From CAKZML01 sp963823435 (lineage in GTDB: Bacteria; Pseudomonadota; Gammaproteobacteria; Steroidobacterales; BM003), in contig CAWGLN010000013.1 in the NCBI GenBank assembly GCA_963823435.1, forward strand, positions 1-64,000: a DNA stretch of 64,000 bases. Reading direction: 5' to 3'. Below the pieces are notes generated by a model, which saw nothing but the letters and a program-made list of their open reading frames with translations, ran no database searches and was not told the origin of the DNA. Each line of letters starts with the position of its first letter. Position 1 is the stretch's first letter. Position numbers and translations under genes: made by a program. Positions 26,724 to 34,535 of this stretch are shown here, piece by piece.

Positions 26724-27521
26724 ATGATGATCAGCTTGCTGGGTTTCGAATGGGATGCAAGTTCCTCCTACGCACGGGGCACGGCTTCGGGCCCGGCCAT
26801 GATACGCGCACTGTTGTTCAACGAGGCCTCCAGCGCCTATAGCCTGGGCGGCGTGGATGTCCGCAAGGTGCTGGCGGTCAGACAGTTTCCGGCGCTTTCA
26901 GCGGATGCCGCCGCCAGTCGCGAGCAAATTACCGCCTGCGTAGCGGCAGAACTGGACGCCGGTTGCGCGCCCCTGAGCCTGGGCGGGGATCATTCGATCA
27001 CCTACCCGGTGCTAAAGGCAATCAAGGCCAAATACGGCCCGGTGAACGTCCTGCACATCGACGCCCATCCCGACCTGTACGAGGAATTCGAGGGAGACAG
27101 GTATTCACACGCCTGCCCCTTTGCCCGCGCCCTGGAAGACGGCTGCGTCAACAACCTGGTACAGGTCGGCATCCGCAGCAGCAATCCTCAACTGCGTGAG
27201 TTTGGCAAGCGTTATGACGTTGTGATGCTGGGCGCCGAGCAAGTGGCGGATGTCCCTTACGACCGTCTGCACGGGCCGTTGTATATCTCGATCGACCTGG
27301 ATGGCCTGGATCCGGCGTTCGCACCCGGTGTGACCCACCAGGAGCCCGGCGGTCTGACTACCCGGGAGGTCATCGGCATGATTGCGCGTTGCCCCGGTCA
27401 GGTCATTGGCGCCGACGTGGTTGAATTGAATCCTGAGCGCGATATCAACCTGCTGACCGCCAACGTGGCGGCGCGCCTGGTGAAGGAGTTGGCAGGAAAA
27501 ATGGCCTCGGATCCGGCATAG
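26724..27521 (+). CDS. Arginase/agmatinase family ureohydrolase
   Basis: 265 residues. Binuclear Mn site motifs: GGDHSITYP, HIDAHPDL and SIDLDGLDPAFAPG are all intact. Shorter than arginase and close to agmatinase-like enzymes, hydrolysing a guanidino group to urea. GTASGPAMIR near the start is a typical loop. ATG at 26724 or 26727, after AAAAGGGGAACC. Substrate (agmatine, guanidinobutyrate or other) is not certain. Confidence 0.88.
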   Translation: MMISLLGFEWDASSSYARGTASGPAMIRALLFNEASSAYSLGGVDVRKVLAVRQFPALSADAAASREQITACVAAELDAGCAPLSLGGDHSITYPVLKAIKAKYGPVNVLHIDAHPDLYEEFEGDRYSHACPFARALEDGCVNNLVQVGIRSSNPQLREFGKRYDVVMLGAEQVADVPYDRLHGPLYISIDLDGLDPAFAPGVTHQEPGGLTTREVIGMIARCPGQVIGADVVELNPERDINLLTANVAARLVKELAGKMASDPA

Positions 27522-27701
27522 ACCGCCGATCAACTCTGGATAACCCGAAGCCTGGCGCCTGGCGGCAGGCTCTGACGGCGATTCTGACCACCACGGACGC
27601 TGTCATCCGGGGCACCGCGACCTGACGGGTACAAAGCCCTGCCGCGAGAATCCTTCAGTACAGGGTATACGGCAAGAATAAACCGACCGAGCAACCACCC
27701 A

Positions 27702-27729
27702 TAAAAAAACGCCCCCTTGCGGGGGCGTT
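27702..27729 (-). terminator. Rho-independent terminator for the small gene at 27732
   Basis: Stem AACGCCCCC / GGGGGCGTT with loop TTGC, followed on the minus strand by a run of T (plus-strand A-run 27703-27709). It begins 2 bases after the stop codon. Confidence 0.9.
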
Positions 27730-27731
27730 CA

Positions 27732-28002
27732 CTACTTCTGGGCGGTCTTTTTCGGTGTTGGAACCAGGTTCACCCTGCCCCGCTTTCCGAGTCGCCGCTC
27801 GTTCAACTGAGCGACAATCTCTTCCACCGCAAGCGTCACGGCCTTCAGTTTCCCTTGCCGGTGACCCTCGATCCTGTTGGCGACCCTGGGCAATCACATA
27901 CTGATGCCAGTCCGCGCCTTCGGTACCAGCCGGCGGCTCCGCCGGCCCGACTGACACGATCTTGTAGCCCTGCCCCAATTTCACCGGTGTCTGCTCAATC
28001 AT
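27732..28002 (-). CDS. Small conserved hypothetical protein, one frameshift
   Basis: About 89 residues after correcting one surplus base near 27888. N-terminal part: MIEQTPVKLGQGYKIVSVGP and WHQYVIAQG. C-terminal part in the shifted frame: KLKAVTLAVEEIVAQLNERR and ending KKTAQK at TAG 27734-27732. The shifted part has regular amphipathic helices and a stop just before a terminator, which supports it. No family name recognised. Confidence 0.65.
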
Positions 28003-28093
28003 TCAAGTTCACGTACGTCTCGCCCGGCCCGCAGGACCGAAGTCGTGCGGTCACCGGGTCTACGTTGATCATGGGTATGTAAAGACAAATGGG

Positions 28094-28411
28094 TTACCAG
28101 CGATTGCCGCCACCACCGTAGCCGCCACGGCCGCCGGCGCCACCGCCACCGCCAGTACGCTTTTCCTGCGGCTTGGCTTCGTTAACCTTCATCGGCCGAC
28201 CGTCATAGTCCTGGCCGTCGAGACCATCGATGGCCGCCTGGGCTTCTGCATCACTGCCCATCTCGACAAAACCGAAGCCCTTGCTACGGCCGGTGTCACG
28301 GTCAATGATCAACTTGGCCGATTCAACGGCACCAAATTCTGCAAATTTTTCCGAAAGAGCTTCTTCGGTCGCCGAGTAGGGCAAATTGCCCACGTATAAT
28401 TTCCTGCCCAC
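28094..28411 (-). CDS. RRM RNA-binding protein with Gly-rich tail (copy 1)
   Basis: About 105 residues. RNP-2 is KLYVGNLPY and RNP-1 KGFGFVEM, the two RNA-binding motifs of the RRM fold, followed by a Gly-rich tail ending GGGGNRW. Start GTG at 28411, with GGAGG 4 bases upstream; this matches the ATG start (MGRKLYVG) of the paralogue at 31077. Such proteins are cold- or stress-linked RNA chaperones in bacteria (family knowledge). Confidence 0.92.
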   Translation of the reverse strand: MGRKLYVGNLPYSATEEALSEKFAEFGAVESAKLIIDRDTGRSKGFGFVEMGSDAEAQAAIDGLDGQDYDGRPMKVNEAKPQEKRTGGGGGAGGRGGYGGGGNRW

Positions 28412-28528
28412 GATACCTCCAACAATGGTTTGAAACCGCCTAACAGAGGATCTGGTCAGAAATGCCGAAGACTCTAAAGGAACGGTCGAGCCGCGCATTG
28501 TACGCCAAAATGCCCTGCGTTTCTTGAA

Positions 28529-28870
28529 TTATTGCGTGGACTGACTCCAAACAGACCGGTCAGCGCGGCCGGCAAACCCTGGCAGTTTTGCCGCGAGCCC
28601 ACGCCTGTCGCCCCGATCGGGCCACGATTTGGGGCCCACTAAGCTCCCCGGCCCCTCCTGGTACTGAAACACATCTTCCAGGGACACCTTGAAGGCCCGG
28701 GCAATGCGAAAGGCGACTTCCAGCGATGGGGAATACTTGTTGTGTTCGATGGCATGCACGGTCTGGCGGGTAACGCCCACCAGGTCCGCCAACTCGGCCT
28801 GGGTCATCTCCTGGTGTTCAAACCGCAGGGCCCGCACCCGGTTGCTGATAAGAGAATGCGACTTGCCCAT
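28529..28870 (-). CDS. XRE-family small transcriptional regulator
   Basis: 113 residues. Helix-turn-helix at residues 10-60: SNRVRALRFEHQEMTQAELA, VTRQTVHAIEHNKYSPSLE, ending VSLEDVFQY. Family members are usually about 70 residues, so the extra 40 residues (PDRGDRRGLAAK...) may reflect a frameshifted or variable end. The gene starts 1 base after the stop of the membrane protein upstream (TGA C ATG), an arrangement common for a membrane protein with its own repressor. Confidence 0.85.
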   Translation of the reverse strand: MGKSHSLISNRVRALRFEHQEMTQAELADLVGVTRQTVHAIEHNKYSPSLEVAFRIARAFKVSLEDVFQYQEGPGSLVGPKSWPDRGDRRGLAAKLPGFAGRADRSVWSQSTQ

Positions 28871-28871
28871 G

Positions 28872-29291
28872 TCACATCCCCCGGCGGTAATAGAACAAGC
28901 GCGAGGCCGATTCGAACACATGGGCCAGCACCAGGCTCGCCAGCATGATATGTACGAACCAGAAATTGCCCTCGGTGATCAGCGCACAGGCGATTGCCAC
29001 CATCGAGCCCGAGGCCAGGACCATAGAGCCGTTGCGCGTGCCTTTCAGCCTGACCTGGGCGTCGCGTTCGTCGTCTTGAACTCCTTCGCGTCTGTGTGGC
29101 AGCACCATGATCACGGCACCCACGACAAAAACGATGACCAGCAACACCAGCAGCATGCTAAACAGGGCAATGTCTGCGGCCGGTACGTCAGGCCCGGAGG
29201 GTGGCAGCACACGGGCGAAGTAATACCCGTAAATTCCAAGCATGCCGGCTATAGTCAGCCATTCAAATTTTTCCTGAAAACCGGGTCCCAT
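28872..29291 (-). CDS. Four-helix membrane protein paired with XRE regulator
   Basis: 139 residues with hydrophobic segments at about 13-30, 43-64, 84-104 and 108-125 and a highly charged loop (HRREGVQDDERDAQVRLKG). ATG 29291 follows GAGGCAA. Directly upstream of the XRE gene. Membrane-protein/XRE pairs of this kind are common in bacteria, but the family role is unknown. Confidence 0.8.
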   Translation of the reverse strand: MGPGFQEKFEWLTIAGMLGIYGYYFARVLPPSGPDVPAADIALFSMLLVLLVIVFVVGAVIMVLPHRREGVQDDERDAQVRLKGTRNGSMVLASGSMVAIACALITEGNFWFVHIMLASLVLAHVFESASRLFYYRRGM

Positions 29292-29420
29292 TTGCCTCTC
29301 CTGCCAGCCTGCCTGAGGTGCCATGGCAGTCGCGGTTAGTATGAAATAGTTGGCACGATGTAAAAATTACCGGACATTTCGAATCATGTCAAGTAATTCA
29401 TACATCACGTGAGGAAAACC

Positions 29421-29945
29421 TTACATTAAGTCTGGCGGGATGACGGCAGCACGGTGCACAGGCTTCTCAAAGCACAGGCTGACGGGGTCGTTACGATACT
29501 CCCCGAAAGCAGGGATCCGCACAAAACCGCAATCCTGGTAAAGCGCTATGGCGGGTTTCTGACGATTACCGGTTTCCAGGCGCATGACTGTATAGCCCAG
29601 ACCAGCAGCTGCCTGTTCCAGTGCCGCCAGGAGCACCCTGGCCAGGCCCTGGCGGCGGGCGGACTGGAGAACGTACATTCGTCGAATCTCTACCGTCTGC
29701 CTATCGAGCGGGCGCAGTGCACCACAGCCTGCGGGCTGCCCATCCAGATAAGCCAGGAGATAAATCCCGCCGGCAGGGGTCGGTTGATTCGTGGGCCAGG
29801 GGTCTTCGGGGGCATGCAGATCCGGGTACAAGGCGCGCGCCTCGAGGACTGCCTGGTGCAACAAGCCCAGTGCGTGCTCACCGCAAGGGTCAACCGGAAG
29901 GACAAGCAGCCTGCCATCGGCCACCGGCGGGCTCAGTGCTTGCAT
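29421..29945 (-). CDS. GNAT-family N-acetyltransferase
   Basis: 174 residues. Acetyl-CoA-binding motif A is IRRMYVLQSARRQGLARVLL (the RxxGxA signature) with ETGNRQKPAIALYQDCGF near the end. Start ATG 29945 (MQALSPPVADG) chosen because upstream codons read through unrelated sequence. Acceptor substrate unknown. Confidence 0.9.
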   Translation of the reverse strand: MQALSPPVADGRLLVLPVDPCGEHALGLLHQAVLEARALYPDLHAPEDPWPTNQPTPAGGIYLLAYLDGQPAGCGALRPLDRQTVEIRRMYVLQSARRQGLARVLLAALEQAAAGLGYTVMRLETGNRQKPAIALYQDCGFVRIPAFGEYRNDPVSLCFEKPVHRAAVIPPDLM

Positions 29946-29985
29946 CCCGGTGACCTGCGAGCCCGAAAGGATTTCCCGCCGGGCA

Positions 29986-30669
29986 TTATGGACCCGGGGG
30001 AACCACGTACAAGAATATGGAGAAGAAGTGAAACGCGCTTCCGGCGAGCACAAACACGTGCCAGATAGCGTGGTTATAGGCCAGTCTCTCCCAGGCATAG
30101 AAAATTACACCCAGGGAGTAGCTGAGCCCACCGGCCAGCAACAGCAACAGCCCGCCCATCTCCACCGACCGCAGCATCGGCTTGATGGCGATGATGATGA
30201 TCCAGCCAAGCCCCAGGTACAGACTGAGCGACAGCTTCTGGTAGCGCTTGACGCATGCCAACTCCAGAATCATACCCACAATGGCAATGACCCAGACCAG
30301 AACGAAGAGCGCCCAACCCCAGTCTCCGCGCAAACTGACCAGGGTAAACGGTGTATAGGTACCCGCAATTAGCAAAAAGATCGCTGCGTGATCCAGTCGC
30401 TGCAGGAGCAACTTGGCGCGCGGGTGAAGAATTGCGTGATACAGGGTGGACGAGGTGTAAAGCAGGATCAGGGTGGCCCCGTAAATACTGGTGCTGATGA
30501 CGTGCCAGACATCACCGTACATCGCAGAAAACGCGACCAAAACCGCCAGCCCGCAGATACTCAGCAACGCGCCCACCCCATGGGTTACGGCGTGGGCAAC
30601 TTCCTCGGCAATGGTGTACGCACTGGGCAGAGCCTCGACCTGGATCGCTACATTTTCATTTGTATTCAA
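29986..30669 (-). CDS. Hemolysin III / TrhA (YqfA) family membrane protein
   Basis: Seven-helix membrane protein of the PAQR/hemolysin III family. It has the conserved EEVAHAVTHGVGA, the Ser/His/Asp-type metal motif around YTSSTLYHAI and LDHAAIFLLIAGTYTP, and the C-terminal His of HAIWHVFVLAGSAFHF. Start is unclear. TTG at 30669 has AAAGGA 7-12 bases upstream. About 227 residues from that start. Homologues affect membrane homeostasis. Confidence 0.88.
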   Translation of the reverse strand: MNTNENVAIQVEALPSAYTIAEEVAHAVTHGVGALLSICGLAVLVAFSAMYGDVWHVISTSIYGATLILLYTSSTLYHAILHPRAKLLLQRLDHAAIFLLIAGTYTPFTLVSLRGDWGWALFVLVWVIAIVGMILELACVKRYQKLSLSLYLGLGWIIIIAIKPMLRSVEMGGLLLLLAGGLSYSLGVIFYAWERLAYNHAIWHVFVLAGSAFHFFSIFLYVVPPGP

Positions 30670-31076
30670 TATGTTACAATCCTTTCGCGAGTCATGCCGG
30701 GCGGAAAATCCGCGCTGCCAGGCCCGCCAACATACCGGGGACACATCCCCCGCACCCGTTTATACGTCGGCAAACTGGTGTCTACAGCTTTCCGGCTTCT
30801 GTTGCCCTGCCCGTGACAGGGGAGAATCGTAGTTCAGCCCCGCGCCGGCGCCTGTCCATCTTATTCCCGAGACCCCGTTTGGGCCGCTACGGGGAGCTCG
30901 CTGGCAGTCGGAATCAGCGCTCACAATATCATAGGACCCCAGCCACATTGAAAAATCCTGTTTTTTGTCAGGATCAAACCATATATAATTCGTGCTCCTT
31001 TGAAATCGCTTTTATCGAGTCTGCGGGCATTGTGTCTACACCTCTTAAGCGGCACCCAACCTTTTAGGAGATGTAA
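30670..31076. other. Divergent intergenic region before RRM copy 2
   Basis: About 400 bases between the TrhA gene (minus) and the second RRM gene (plus), with no gene supported. A perfect TATAAT lies at 30984-30989; the nearest -35-like box, TTGTCA at 30965-30970, is only 13 bases from it. A start there would give the RRM gene an ~80-base leader. Confidence 0.45.
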
Positions 31077-31373
31077 ATGGGCAGGAAACTTTACGTAGGC
31101 AATTTGCCTTACTCAGCCACCGAGCAGTCCCTCACCGAGGCGTTCAGCGCTTTCGGATCCGTGGACTCAGCCACCGTGATCACTGATCGCGACACTGGCC
31201 GCAGCAAGGGATTTGGTTTCGTGGAAATGTCCACGGACGCCGAGGCCCAGAAAGCCATCCAGGAATTGAATGACACCAAGATGGACGAGCGCCAGATCAA
31301 GGTGAACGAAGCCAAGCCCAAGGCCCCCCGCTCAGGCGGCGGTGGTGGTTACGGCGGCGGTAATCGCTGGTAA
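31077..31373 (+). CDS. RRM RNA-binding protein with Gly-rich tail (copy 2)
   Basis: 98 residues: RNP-2 KLYVGNLPY, RNP-1 KGFGFVEM, tail SGGGGGYGGGNRW. Close paralogue of the minus-strand gene at 28094-28411, with a shorter tail. ATG 31077 follows TTTAGGAGATGTAA, a strong ribosome-binding site. The long A+T-rich leader recalls cold-shock mRNAs (inference). Ends at a strong hairpin. Confidence 0.93.
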   Translation: MGRKLYVGNLPYSATEQSLTEAFSAFGSVDSATVITDRDTGRSKGFGFVEMSTDAEAQKAIQELNDTKMDERQIKVNEAKPKAPRSGGGGGYGGGNRW

Positions 31374-31387
31374 GCCACCCGGCTTGC

Positions 31388-31417
31388 AAAAAACCCCGCT
31401 TCGGCGGGGTTTTTTTT
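31388..31417 (+). terminator. Rho-independent terminator after RRM copy 2
   Basis: Perfect stem AACCCCGC / GCGGGGTT with a stable TTCG tetraloop and eight T. A-run on the left side, so it may also serve hmgA (minus strand, ends at 31476). Confidence 0.93.
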
Positions 31418-31475
31418 GCCTGGGAACCAGGTGGCTGGACCTTTACCGTCGGTTGTCAGGGCACCTGCTTGCCGG

Positions 31476-32597
31476 TCAACCCTTCCACGAATCCACGTAG
31501 CCGGTCCATTCAACATCCACCGCGCTGTCGCACACATGCAAGGCGTCACGGGTGTCTATCATCACCGCCACTTCGTCGGTGCCGGTTGCCGACTGGGTAA
31601 GCATGTTCGCCAGGGCCTTGGGATGGGGGCCATGGGTAAAACCGCAGGGATGCAGGGTCAGCATCCCGGGATGGATATTGTCCCGCGAGAAGAACTTTCC
31701 CTGGTGATAGAAAATCAGCTCGTCATAGTCATCGTTGTTATGAAAAAACGGGACCTTCAGGGCATCGGGGTCGGTCTCGAAGGGGCGTGGCACGAAGGTA
31801 CACACCACAAAGCGGTCGGACAGAAACGTGGTGTGGGCCGAGGGTGGCAGGTGGTAGCGGTGACTCATCAGGGGACGTATGTCTCGCCAGTTGATGCGCA
31901 CCGGTGCCAGGTCACCCTTCCAGCCGACCGCATCCAGGGGGTTAAAAGGATAATCGATCAGGCTCAGTTGATTATTGCGCTTGACCCTTACCTGCCAGGG
32001 CGTGTCGTCCTGCTGGGCCGTGAAGGCCTCGTCGATATGGGGAGTCTCCAGCGCCGCCGGATCGAAAATTGCGTGGGGTCCAAGCAGGCCCTTGTCCGGC
32101 AGACGATAGCTGTCGTTCGTGGCCTCTATCAGAAGCATGCTGAGGGGGTCGCTCACCTGCAGACGCCACATCGTGCCCCGCGGCAGGACCACATAGTCGC
32201 CCTCTGTTACCGCCAGACGTCCGTAGTCGCAATACAGGTCGCCCTGGCCCTGGTGGATAAATAACAACTCGTCACCATCGCTGTTGCGGACCAGGTGGTC
32301 CATATCAGCGGCGCAGCGCCAGAAACGAATACGCGTCGCCCGGTTGTTCATCAACTCGGTGGCGTCCCAGGGGCTGGATCCGCCCTCTGGCAACTGGCCC
32401 GCATCAAACGCGCGCGGACGTATCGGCCCCTCGAAACTTTCCCAACCGGTAGGGGGGCGCCGGTGATACATATGCGTGGCCGGGCCGAAGAATCCTTCTT
32501 TCCCCAGTTCACGCTCGTAGGTGTTCTCGGGCAGGGCGGCATGGGCCTGGCGAGACGACTGGCCCTCGCTGCGCGGAAAAGATATCCAGTTTTTCAT
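31476..32597 (-). CDS. hmgA: Homogentisate 1,2-dioxygenase family
   Basis: 373 residues, a ring-cleaving iron dioxygenase of tyrosine and phenylalanine breakdown. Candidate iron ligands lie in DYDELIFYHQGKF and LTLHPCGFTHGPHP. Other family sign: EGDYVVLPRGTMWR. Somewhat shorter than the best-known enzymes (about 430). Start ATG 32597 (MKNWISFPR). Ten bases downstream of hppD on the same strand, which makes homogentisate the expected substrate. Confidence 0.88.
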   Translation of the reverse strand: MKNWISFPRSEGQSSRQAHAALPENTYERELGKEGFFGPATHMYHRRPPTGWESFEGPIRPRAFDAGQLPEGGSSPWDATELMNNRATRIRFWRCAADMDHLVRNSDGDELLFIHQGQGDLYCDYGRLAVTEGDYVVLPRGTMWRLQVSDPLSMLLIEATNDSYRLPDKGLLGPHAIFDPAALETPHIDEAFTAQQDDTPWQVRVKRNNQLSLIDYPFNPLDAVGWKGDLAPVRINWRDIRPLMSHRYHLPPSAHTTFLSDRFVVCTFVPRPFETDPDALKVPFFHNNDDYDELIFYHQGKFFSRDNIHPGMLTLHPCGFTHGPHPKALANMLTQSATGTDEVAVMIDTRDALHVCDSAVDVEWTGYVDSWKG

Positions 32598-32607
32598 TGC
32601 CAACTCC

Positions 32608-33660
32608 CTAGATGACGCCGCGACGCATCTGGTCCAGTTCGATGGACTCGAACAAGGCGCGGAAATTCCCCTCGCCAAAACCCTCGTTACCCTTGCGCTG
32701 GATGATCTCGAAGAAGATCGGTCCGATCACGTTCTTGGTAAATATCTGCAGCAGGATGCCCTGCCCTTCTGTGGGCGCGCCGTCGATGAGAATACAGCGC
32801 TTGCGCAGTTCCTCCAGTGGCTCGCCATGACCGGCGACTCGCTCGTCGACCTGCTCAAAATAGGTCTCCGGTGTATCCTGGAATTCCACGCCGTTGCTGC
32901 GCAGGCGGTCCACGGTGGTGTAAATATCGTCGGTTCCCAGGGCGATGTGCTGGATCCCCTCGCCCTGGTACTGACGCAGGTACTCCTCGATCTGGCTCTT
33001 GTCGTCCTGGGACTCGTTGATCGGGATACGTATTTTGCCGCAGGGACTGGTCATCGCCCGGCTGAGCAGACCGGTCAGCTTGCCCTCGATATCGAAGTAC
33101 CGAATTTCGCGGAAATTGAACAACTTCTCGTAGAATCCAGACCACTTGTCCATGTTTCCGCGGAACACGTTGTGGGTCAGGTGATCGACATAGGTCAGCC
33201 CCGCATCGGCGAATTCACCGGTGCTTTTTTCCGGCAGAAAATCCACGTCGTAGATGGTGTGGTCACCGTAACGGTCGACCAGGTAAATCAAACTGCCGCC
33301 TATGCCCTCAATAGCCGGGATGTTCAACTCCATGGGGCCAACCGGGCTTTGCACTGCCTTCGCACCCATCTCTACCGCCATCTTTTGCGCCCGTGCGGCA
33401 TCCTTGACGCGAAACGCCATGGCGCAGGCGCAGGGTCCGTGCTCGCGAGCGAAGCGCTGGGCAAAGCTGTCGGGCTCGGCGTTGATGATGAAATTCACAT
33501 CACCCTGGCGATGCAGAGTCACGTTCTTGCTGCGATGCCTGGCGGTCACCGGAAATCCCAGGCTGGCGAACAGTCCGCGTAATTGCTCCGGGTCCGGAGC
33601 CGCATATTCCACGAACTCAAATCCGTCCGTGCCCATGGGGTTGTCAAACAGGTCAGCCAT
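32608..33660 (-). CDS. hppD: 4-hydroxyphenylpyruvate dioxygenase
   Basis: 350 residues; converts 4-hydroxyphenylpyruvate to homogentisate. Two-domain VOC fold. The Fe(II) ligands are His of DHLTHNV, His of GIQHIALGTDDI and Glu of GPIFFEIIQRKG, with FTKNVIGP just before the last. Start ATG 33660 (MADLFDNPMG) with GGAGC upstream. Cotranscribed with hmgA. The promoter region up to 33784 is shared with a divergent MarR gene and contains a palindrome that probably controls both. Confidence 0.95.
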   Translation of the reverse strand: MADLFDNPMGTDGFEFVEYAAPDPEQLRGLFASLGFPVTARHRSKNVTLHRQGDVNFIINAEPDSFAQRFAREHGPCACAMAFRVKDAARAQKMAVEMGAKAVQSPVGPMELNIPAIEGIGGSLIYLVDRYGDHTIYDVDFLPEKSTGEFADAGLTYVDHLTHNVFRGNMDKWSGFYEKLFNFREIRYFDIEGKLTGLLSRAMTSPCGKIRIPINESQDDKSQIEEYLRQYQGEGIQHIALGTDDIYTTVDRLRSNGVEFQDTPETYFEQVDERVAGHGEPLEELRKRCILIDGAPTEGQGILLQIFTKNVIGPIFFEIIQRKGNEGFGEGNFRALFESIELDQMRRGVI

Positions 33661-33748
33661 TGCATGCTCCTGGTAGATCGGCGGGCAGGTAATTAATAGA
33701 CGCCGCCGGTTGGCTTTCCCGGCTGGCTTTAGATAGTGGATCAAATTA

Positions 33749-33766
33749 TAGTTTCAATTGAAACTA
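33749..33766. promoter_or_regulatory. 18-bp perfect palindrome, probable MarR operator
   Basis: TAGTTTCAATTGAAACTA is its own reverse complement. It lies between the divergent hppD and MarR genes, 88 bases from hppD and 18 bases from the chosen MarR start. Size and symmetry fit a winged-helix dimer site. Confidence 0.8.
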
Positions 33767-33784
33767 ATTCAAGCGAGCCTCACC

Positions 33785-34285
33785 GTGAGCAAAGAATCCC
33801 GTCTGCAACTGGATGATTTCCTGCCCTACCGGATCAGCGTGCTGGCGAATACTATCTCCGGCGCGCTGGCAGGCGCGTACGCAAAACGCTTCGATTTGCG
33901 CATTCCCGAGTGGCGGGTGCTGGCTGTACTGGGGGGTTACCCGGATTCATCCGCCCGGCAACTGGCCCAACGCACCGCCATGGACAAGGTCGCGGTAAGT
34001 CGCGCCGTGGCGGGCCTGATCAAACAGGGGCGGATTCTCAGCCGCATCGATCACAAGGACCGGCGACGTACCCTGCTGCGGCTCAGTTCCCGGGGCGAGG
34101 CGCTGCTGGCCAGGATTGCACCATTGGCCAGGGCCTATGAAACCCGCCTGCTTGAGCAGCTGGACTGCAGTGAGCGGGAGCAACTCAATGAGTTGCTGGA
34201 CAGGCTCCTGGATCGGGCGAAACAGCTTAATCCACCGACTGGGGACCTGCCGCGAAGCGCCCCGGGAGTTGTCATAAGTGGATGA
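33785..34285 (+). CDS. MarR-family transcriptional regulator of the tyrosine pathway
   Basis: 166 residues from GTG 33785 (VSKESRLQLDDFLPYR). Winged helix: IPEWRVLAVLGGYPD, SARQLAQRTAMDKVAVSRAV and the wing IDHKDRRRTLLRLS. A longer TTG reading (33758) would start inside the palindrome, so GTG is preferred. Divergent from hppD-hmgA; likely represses them and itself until a tyrosine metabolite binds (inference). Confidence 0.88.
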   Translation: MSKESRLQLDDFLPYRISVLANTISGALAGAYAKRFDLRIPEWRVLAVLGGYPDSSARQLAQRTAMDKVAVSRAVAGLIKQGRILSRIDHKDRRRTLLRLSSRGEALLARIAPLARAYETRLLEQLDCSEREQLNELLDRLLDRAKQLNPPTGDLPRSAPGVVISG

Positions 34286-34535
34286 CCCGATGGGATATCA
34301 GGCGCTGTCGCCAGCCTGACATTTTGATTCACAATTTTTGCCTGAAAGCTACCCGTAGATAAACCATGTTTCGCCTCGTTCCCAGCGAGGTTACAATTCA
34401 CAAACCATTCCTTCTGGACCAGATATTTGTGGCGATTCCGGAGATGAACGACCTGCCCGACTGCGGGCCAGGATTCTCGCGAAGCGCTTAATTTTTACGG
34501 CCGCGACGGAAAGCGGCAGTGGGGTCATTCAAGTC

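Noticed and set aside
30965..30989. Sigma-70 promoter for the second RRM gene
   Set aside because: The TATAAT is perfect but the TTGTCA is only 13 bases away instead of about 17, so no promoter is called.
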